NCBI GenBank assembly: GCA_028554755.1
Contig: JAPTOF010000001.1
Coordinates: 28,447,501-28,511,500, forward strand
Source of the DNA: Cordia subcordata
Lineage: Eukaryota; Streptophyta; Magnoliopsida; Boraginales; Cordiaceae
Direction: 5' to 3'
DNA length: 64,000 nucleotides
In this document: positions 57,389-64,000 of the stretch, piece by piece
Position numbering within the stretch: the first letter of the stretch is position 1
Layout: each line of letters begins with the position of its first letter
Position numbers and translations under genes: made by a program
Notes under the pieces: model-generated
Database searches by the model: none
What the model was told of the DNA's origin: nothing
What the model saw: the letters and a program-made list of their open reading frames with translations, nothing else

Positions 57389-57798
57389 GAGGTGGAATGG
57401 GATTCATTGGGGATTGGGTGGATTATGAGGATGATTGGGATCGCCATCTCCTCGGGAAGATCTCCTAAATTCCTGAAACGTCTAGTGATTCTTTCAGTTC
57501 GGGATTAAGAGGAATTAGGGGATTCTTAAGGGATCTCCTACCAAGCATGCACAAACTATCCTAACTCGCCACTTCAACCCCAAACACTTCAGATTCCTAA
57601 ACTACAGCAAATAATCCACAATCCTAAAAAGTCTACTAAAAAAAAGTAAAGTCAAAAGCTGAATTAAACTAACAAAGAGAACTAAAACAAGATAATATAA
57701 GCAGTAAATGAAATAAGTAAAAACTAAACAAACTATAAAGAAAAAGCAAGAAAAACAACTATCAAAACACACAAGCACTGAATGCAAATCACCGTTCC
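57389..57798 (-). other. A2 leader
   Basis: Between primer site and gag; a short upstream stretch (57480-57389) reads as gag N-terminus in another frame. The frame at 57602-57817 is hydrophobic chance. Confidence 0.55.
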
Positions 57799-57816
57799 TC
57801 CCCGACAACGGCGCCA
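57799..57816 (-). promoter_or_regulatory. A2 primer-binding site, tRNA-Asp
   Basis: Minus strand TGGCGCCGTTGTCGGGGA, six bases from the LTR; one mismatch to the tRNA-Asp type site TGGCGCCGTTGCCGGGGA. Confidence 0.85.
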
Positions 57817-57822
57817 AAAACT

Positions 57823-59532
57823 TGGTGTCTTCTTACGAGTGCAAGTTTTAAAAGACCCGCAAGCGTACGGATCGTGCAATACAGTGTTTACGAGTGCGGG
57901 TGTCGAACCACAGGGAGGCGTGAATATCGTGAATGTATCCTATGCTTGGTGTCCTAAAAGAGCTAAAAAGAAAGATCTAAACTAAGTGTACTTTTTCTTG
58001 TGAAGGTTTGGATTGTCGGGAGCTCTAAGTAAATGAAAAAAAACTAAACAATGAATAAAAACATAAGGGACGCAGGTTGATTAAGAAGAAACTAACAATT
58101 GGAAAGGGATTAGGGTGACTTGGACTTATGAATGGGTAACTCCATACTCAAATGCTATGGGATTAAGGGATGATGGCTAACTATCAAAAGTGCTCTTAAC
58201 TAGGTTGTTAGTTAGTGTCCTGATTTCCCCCTAGGACTCGGTGCGGGTCCGTCCCTAGGCGACGTCTCCTAGAGCTACGGCGTGGTCCTTATGACCTAAG
58301 GCCTCAAGAGGGACTAACTAACTTCCTAGGTGGCTTAGAATGAACCTACCCTAGTACCTAAACCGTTGGCTGGGTTTAAAGCCAAGACCTAGTGTTGCTA
58401 AGGTCGACTAAATCTATCCTGGAACCTATTGGCTGGATTTAAAGCCAAAGGAAACTCGACCTAGATTAGCCCTAAATTATACTCCGTCATTCTAAGATCA
58501 CTACAGCAGGATTTGACTAACATTCATACACATGTGATATTGAAATTATGCTTGTTACTAGGCATGCAAATACGCATATAGACATGAATAAAAGCACTAC
58601 CCACTTCATAACATCCATGTATAAACACATAGACATGAGTACAGCATGGATTAGATGTGTTTAGTAACAAACAAACTTCAATTAATATATATGTACTCAT
58701 CTAGGTATTTTATCAAACACATAGACATGAATGAAAGAACACCCAATTAAACAAAACAAATCAAAACATATATATATATATATATATATATATTCAGCCA
58801 TCATATCCCATATCATAAGAGTATAAAATTAACCCATTACATAAGTTTTATCACCCTATACAAGCCTACTCAGACATAATAGAAAATAGAATGAAAGAGA
58901 TATAACGAAACTCCCCTTTCATCCTAGCGATTTTAGAACACACTTGTAAACAATCTCGATTCCAAAGCGTTTGAATCCTCCAACGAAACTTGGTTCTTCG
59001 TGAAAAGTATGTGAAAAGGGTGTGTGAGGCGGCTAGGGAATAGGGTTAAGTGTGTGTGAGAATAGGTGTGAAGTGTGTGCAAAAACCCTCTCCTTTTCTG
59101 CTCCGCATCGGGCTTTATTTATAGATTCGCGCATAGCCAGTCGACCGTCTAGGTCGACCGGCTTTCTTCAAGGGCTCTCTGGAGTGGCCGATCGACCTAG
59201 TGGGTCGACCGGCTATTCTTCCTTAGCGTCCGGCTGACTTCCTTCATCCAATTTTTTGTCATTTCGGCCTTTAGTCTTCTCCCTTAGACCCGTGCATGTC
59301 CTATCTTCATCACCTTTCATTGTTCAATCTTTATCTTAACCCAAAGTCACCTGAATCATTGAAAATAAGCTATTAGTGTAGCATTTTATCTCTTAAACTC
59401 AATATGCACATTTATTCACACTTAAGCCTATTCCTATCAAAAGTACTACACTAATGCATCATTACAAGCATTCAACACCTCTAAAGTATAAGTAAATGGC
59501 AATGCAAACACACACCAAACCACAACTCATCA
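57823..59532 (-). repeat. A2 5' LTR
   Basis: 1710 bp. It differs from the 3' LTR at about 15 positions by eye plus ~80 bp missing from the GGTCGACC array (59137-59217). Minus-strand TATA at 59116-59124. Confidence 0.93.
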
Positions 59533-60000
59533 TACACCATTTAGTTAAGGAGTCCCTAGCGCAATTAATTAAGACACAATCCCTTCTTGTGTAAGATAGT
59601 CTCTGAACTCACCCAAGAGGTATTCACCACCTTAATCAGACCGAAGGGCTTTGATACATTTATCTAATTTCCACTCCGCTTCAGCCTTGAATTCTTTGAA
59701 TTTCTCAAAGGATTTAGACTTGCGTCGCATCAGATACACATATCTATACTTAGAGTAATCATCTATAAAGGTAATGAAATACTCATAACCTTCTCGTGCT
59801 AGTTTGCTCATAGGACCACAAACATCGGTATGAACCAATTCCAATACTTCTTTGGCCTTTTCTTCTATAGAAGAAAATGACCGTTTGGTTATCTTTCCTT
59901 TGAGGCAAGATTCACACAGAGGTATGTCTTTAAGATCTAATGAGCAAAGATGTCCATCCTCGACTAATCTCTGAATTCACTTTAGACTAATATGTCCTAA
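59533..60000 (-). pseudogene. C2 integrase, N-terminal part of core
   Basis: 59844-59632 reads MELVHTDVCGPMSKLAREGY and YEYFITFIDDYSKYRYVYLM (first catalytic Asp in HTD). It ends at a stop in the ALRSD region, then continues to the TACAC junction. The CESCLKGKMTK-type knuckle half lies at about 59930-59880. Confidence 0.87.
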
Positions 60001-60480
60001 GTGTATATGCCAAAGATAAGTATCATTGGCCAAAGAAACCTTTCTTTTTTGAGAATTTGTTTGTTCTATATTTTGCAGTGCATTTGTAATAGGTTTCATA
60101 TAGACCAAGTTATCATGCATGCTACCGGAATAGATAATATTTCTATCTCTACTGATATCAACACCAAAATGGAAATTAATGCAAAAACCATCTAATATTA
60201 ATTGCGAAACACAGATAAGGTTTTTACGTACATCTGGAACATAATAAACATTGTTCAAAAATAATTTCCTGTTACATGGAAAATTTAAGCATATTCCTCC
60301 GACTACAGCAGGCCATACTTTTGCTCCGTTGCCCATCTTCAGAGCAAATTCCCCTTTAGCTAGTTCCTTCATTTCCTAAAACCAATGCAAAGAATTGCAA
60401 ATATGGTTAGTGGATCCAGAGTCTACAATCCAAGAATCAGTGGAATCAACCACTAAACAGGTTTCAATGTAGAACAAAAG
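59977..60480 (-). pseudogene. C2 protease and GAG-preIN
   Basis: WIVDSGSTNHIC with intact DSG at about 60429-60394, then 60372-59977 with KMGNGAKVWPAVVGGICLNF, NVYYVPDVRKNLICVSQLIL and YLWHIHLGHISLK. This copy shows which C1 positions are mutant. Confidence 0.86.
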
Positions 60481-60492
60481 AGGTGTACCTAT

Positions 60493-61308
60493 CTAGCCTC
60501 GTGCCAAGTACTTCGGGCAATCCCTTTTCCAATGCCCTTTCTGGCCACACTTAAAGCATTTGCCCTTGGGCTTTTCACCTATTAATTGTTTGGGCTGTTT
60601 GCCACTTTTCTTCTTTTTCCCTTGACCATATTTTTTCTTCCCTTTTCCTTTGAACTTTTTCCCTTTTGGGTTAAGTCTAGAAGTGGATCCTTGAACTATG
60701 TTTACGTGGCCCTTATTTTTCATTATGGTTTCTGCAGCTAGAAGCTCTTTCATTAATTCTGTCATATCCATGTTCATCTTGGCCATATTATAATTAAGCT
60801 TGAACTGGGTGTAAGATGGTGGTAGAGTCTCCCAAATCAAGTCTACATTTGACTGTTCATTTATGTTTGCCCTTAGGATCTCAGTGGTATTAGAGTAATC
60901 CATCATTTTAAGCATATGCTGTCTTACAGATCCTCCTTCTACCATCCTTTGATTCATAATTTCTCTAAAACACCTTGCCTTGTGGGCCTACTCTTACGAC
61001 AAACATACGAGATAGTGAGGTCATGATTTCTTTTGCAGTTTCCATATGATGATGCTTGCTCTGCAAAATATCTAACGTAGAAGCCATCATATAGCACTTG
61101 GTCATACTATTGGCCTTCTGTCATTTTGCCTCAGCATCTTTTGGGCTTCAGTAGAGTTTGCCCTCACAACAGGACAAGGAGTTGTTAGGACATACTTGTA
61201 CTCTTCTACAGTGAGTACTATGTCCAAGTTTCATTCCCAGTCCACAAAATTCGGTCCAGTGAGCTTGTGTTCTTTGAGAACTGTAGCTAGTGGATTAAAC
61301 AAAGACAT
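60493..61308 (-). pseudogene. gag: C2 gag with CCHC knuckle
   Basis: ATG at 61308 (MSLFNPLATVLKEHKLTG); a TGA replaces an Arg codon near residue 26. Frame 60957-60493 keeps NQRMVEGGSVRQHMLKMMDY and the knuckle CFKCGQKGHWKRDCPKYLAR. An indel near 61140 separates the parts. Confidence 0.87.
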
Positions 61309-62886
61309 TTTTCTGGATATACAACAATATAATCATAACTATTTTATGAGTATGGCATTGACGCATGTATAATATGTATGCTATCTTTGGAAATAAAACA
61401 TACAAGTACTTTTACATCATTTGCCTTTGAGTAGATTAACCCGTAAACTACTCGATGTAACAGTCTTTCAACGTCCTCACAAGAACTCTACCGATAGGAT
61501 GACCGAACTTATGAATGTTAAGTGCCACTGCTTATTTGAATTGACAATTACCTGGATATGATCCAATTGAATAATTCAATCACTATTTTGTTTGGCTTCT
61601 TAAATCCGGTAGTGAACTTTATCGATGGGATAGCCAAACCTACCATTGGCCATTCCTTATGTTCAATCGGCATAACATTCTTGATTTAAGCCCTCCGATA
61701 GGGTAGTGACTTTAATCAATGTTGTGTGAGGCAATCTTTAGTGAAGAATTCCACCGATAGGATGCCCAAACTTACTAATACCCCTTTTGAATAAACATTT
61801 TAAATTCACCTTGCTAAATCTTGATAAAGTGTCACCTTTTGATGGGGAAGTTAATGACATTTACTATTAGCGTGAATCGGATATGGAAAGCTGTGGGGAA
61901 TTTCTAGTCCCCTCTCCCACTCAATATTTTAACATAAGGGTTTTTTTTATTTTTGGTATTCTTGCCTTTTGTTTTAGATCTAAACACACTTTGGATTTGC
62001 GAAACACTTTGGTTTTTGTGAATCCCCTTTGTATTACTAAGACATTGCAATATCATAATAGATTATTTACCTAAATATAGGTGTATGGACCCTTAGGTTG
62101 TCATATTATAAATTTGAAGTTAAGTTTTTCATTTTTGTCATGAGATTGCATGGCATCTTTAGACATAATTGCTTACAATTATCTTGTCTAAGCCAATCTC
62201 ATTTAAATGAACTTAATTATCTCTGAGAAATTAACACATAGGATTGGCCAATTTTAAAAACCCAATGAGTGGGCATATTTCTAGGTGGCAATCATGTTTA
62301 TGCTGATGCAAATATATTAAAACATATATCAATGCATTATAAACATCCATAAAAAAACATTAGAATCCCTCTTTGATTGCTCCTTGCAATCTTCAATTCA
62401 AAAAGCATAAAATAGCAATCTTTGTTGCAATTCCTGCCAGAGCCGGTCGACCGCAAAGGAGGAACTGATTGATCGACTGAGGCATATTTGCTCCCGTGTG
62501 CTATTTTTCCTTGCTTCTCTCCTTGGTCTCTTGAAGATTACAACAATAATGTATTTTTCTATTGCTAATACAAGCTTACAATCATAAAAGAAATATTACA
62601 AGGATATGAAAACATCTTATGCTTCTTTGAAATGAAGCTACAAGCAATAACTATAAAGATCTATACATGAAATTGCCTATGGCCTAGCTTTGTTGACCGT
62701 ACACAAAACTCTATCATGCATACATATGAACCATTAAAGGGATTTTATATCAACTGCACATACAAGCATAAAACCACAAGTATATGCAACACAACATTTC
62801 CTAATCTTGCCACTCACAAGATGACTAACATATTTATGAAAATACAATATTCTTGCATAGTCTAAGCATGTTGTGTGTGAGCCTAC
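61309..62886 (-). other. C2 leader, ~1.6 kb
   Basis: No frame. The gag-proximal 370 bp match the C1 leader. A ccggtcgaccg word occurs at 62444-62454. Confidence 0.65.
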
Positions 62887-62898
62887 GCTCTGATACCA
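62887..62898 (-). promoter_or_regulatory. C2 primer-binding site, initiator-Met tRNA
   Basis: Minus strand TGGTATCAGAGC, two bases from the LTR. Confidence 0.92.
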
Positions 62899-62900
62899 AT

Positions 62901-64000
62901 TGTAAGATCGATAATATTACATATGGTCTATCCTAGTCTATATTTTCAAAAATACTACCAAGAAAACATGCTAGGAAAATAAAATAACCACATAACACAC
63001 ACAAGAACATGCTTAAGAACACATAGAATATAACTAGTATTTGCAAAATATGTAAAGCTAACCTCTTGAAGCGTGGGGCCTTCGATGAAGCTAAAACCAT
63101 CATGAGCTTTGTTCCTGCTCTCCCTAGTCTTCTTTCGTACAGTTAAAGAGACTTTTCTTGAAACAATAGCTTCTTGTGTGGGAAGAAGCAACGTAATATT
63201 CTCTTGAAAATCTAGAGCAAAAAACTACACAATAAGTGTGTACTATGTGTTGTAGTATTCTCTTGCAAAAATGGAAGAGATCAACTACAAAATTTTTGGA
63301 TGCTAGAAATGGTTTAAGGTCTTGCCTATTTATAGAAAAAGTTTGGCACCTAAACCTTGTAAACTTTTCATGTGAGAAACTTTTTCCTAGTAGTAAATGT
63401 TTGCCACATGTTATGGAAGGCACTTGTACAATTTGAATTCTTCTTGTAGTAACTTTCTAGCACATGTCTTAGAAGATTGGGCCAAGCCCAACACATAGAC
63501 CATAATCCATGTGGAGGCCCAAGCCTAATAAGAAACCACCCAAGCCCAATTAGGTTATCTTGGATTCTAAAGAAAGCCCAAACCCAATTCCAAGCTTTGG
63601 CCCAATAAGGCTATTACCACAATATGGAATTTTCTCTTTCAAGATTACTCTCTCAAAGTCATTTCAACTGAGGAAGGGACTAAGAAGACACAATTAACCT
63701 TGGCTTCCAAAAGTAATAAAAATTTCATTTCCCGATCTAGACGAAATAATAATTATTTTTAACTCCGATCTATTCCACCATAAGATCAAAGTTGCACTCC
63801 TAGAATAATTGCTATTACCTAAAAGCTTATCACAAAAGAATGTGAACCTTGTCTTTGACCAACTAAACAACTGATCATAATGCCCTTCTATGTATACCTA
63901 CAACTAAGGCCGGTCCTTTGGCCTGTGTACTATCACCTCTTTAGCTGCATCTTTTCTTTTGGGTCTTTTGTCCTATTGCCAACCATCTTTTGTCATGGAA
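62901..64000 (-). repeat. C2 5' LTR, cut by window edge
   Basis: Starts tgtaagatcg and matches 44588 onward. TATA ctataaatag at 63326-63335. The outer end and target duplication are outside the window. Confidence 0.9.

Larger units (their letters stand above)
48621..59532 (-). mobile_element. A2: young Athila-like Ty3/gypsy retrotransposon nested in C2
   Basis: 10,912 bp, minus strand, both LTRs present, flanked by TACAC (48616-48620 and 59533-59537). Excising it with one TACAC rejoins the C2 integrase text at the ERRN region. The order is 5' LTR, tRNA-Asp primer site, gag-protease, RT, RNase H, integrase, noncoding tail, polypurine tract, 3' LTR. No env-like frame. Few disruptions: one stop in gag, a frame change before RT, one stop after RT and one frameshift in integrase. 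Confidence 0.95.
44588..64000 (-). mobile_element. C2: Ty1/copia element of the C1 family, hosting A2, cut by window edge
   Basis: Minus-strand order from right: 5' LTR (from 62901), initiator-Met primer site, long leader, gag, protease, integrase, RT, RNase H, polypurine tract, 3' LTR 44588-46379. A2 sits in the integrase at 48621-59532. Fewer stops than C1 but still broken; the first seen is a TGA from an Arg CGA near gag codon 26. Confidence 0.92.

Overview
The window is plant nuclear DNA built almost entirely of nested transposable elements. The evidence is Ty1/copia and Ty3/gypsy polyproteins of plant type, primer-binding sites matching plant initiator-Met and Asp tRNAs, a Mutator-like transposase, a LINE derivative, a Tourist-like MITE and very AT-rich spacers. 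I see no intact host gene, rRNA, tRNA or CRISPR array. A flowering plant with a repeat-rich genome is the best guess; I cannot name the species.

Layout, left to right. (1) 1-5953: copia element C1, plus strand, 5' end cut by the window edge, coding region full of stops, 3' LTR at 4283-5953. (2) 5954-8198 and 21334-22220: a Mutator-like element (MULE) on the minus strand, split in two. (3) 8199-21333: the insert that splits it. It is a plus-strand Athila-like LTR fused back-to-back to a minus-strand Athila-like gypsy element (A1, 10016-21333), giving a ~3.7 kb palindrome of two LTRs. (4) 22840-39176: gypsy-type element E5 with matching GATGG target duplications. Inside it lies SIRE-like copia element E4 (23082-37047, minus), which holds a LINE-derived ORF1-only insertion (25903-28709, 15-bp target duplication) and a 228-bp Tourist-like MITE (32473-32700, TAA duplication). 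(5) 39182-43600: old AT-rich debris with a short copia LTR (40075-40405) and a diverged inverted duplication of a small acidic exon. (6) 43610-44587: a truncated Athila-type LTR. (7) 44588 to the right edge: copia element C2 (minus, same family as C1), whose integrase gene is interrupted by a young, nearly complete Athila-like element A2 (48621-59532, TACAC target duplications).

The order of events can be read from the nesting: MITE and LINE into E4, E4 into E5, A2 into C2, C2 into an older Athila LTR, and the A1 composite into the MULE. None of the polyproteins is fully open, so mobility today would need proteins supplied in trans. A2 is the youngest: its LTRs differ at only about 15 places by eye apart from one ~80-bp contraction.

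The most unusual signals are the LTR-LTR palindrome that entered as one unit; cruciform-forming ACCGGTCGACC-type arrays just upstream of TATA boxes in unrelated LTR families and again upstream of the extra ORF inside E4; the ORF1-only LINE insertion; a hairpin-plus-polypurine motif present twice in both Athila elements; and the same Trp-to-stop change in the reverse transcriptase of both Athila elements.
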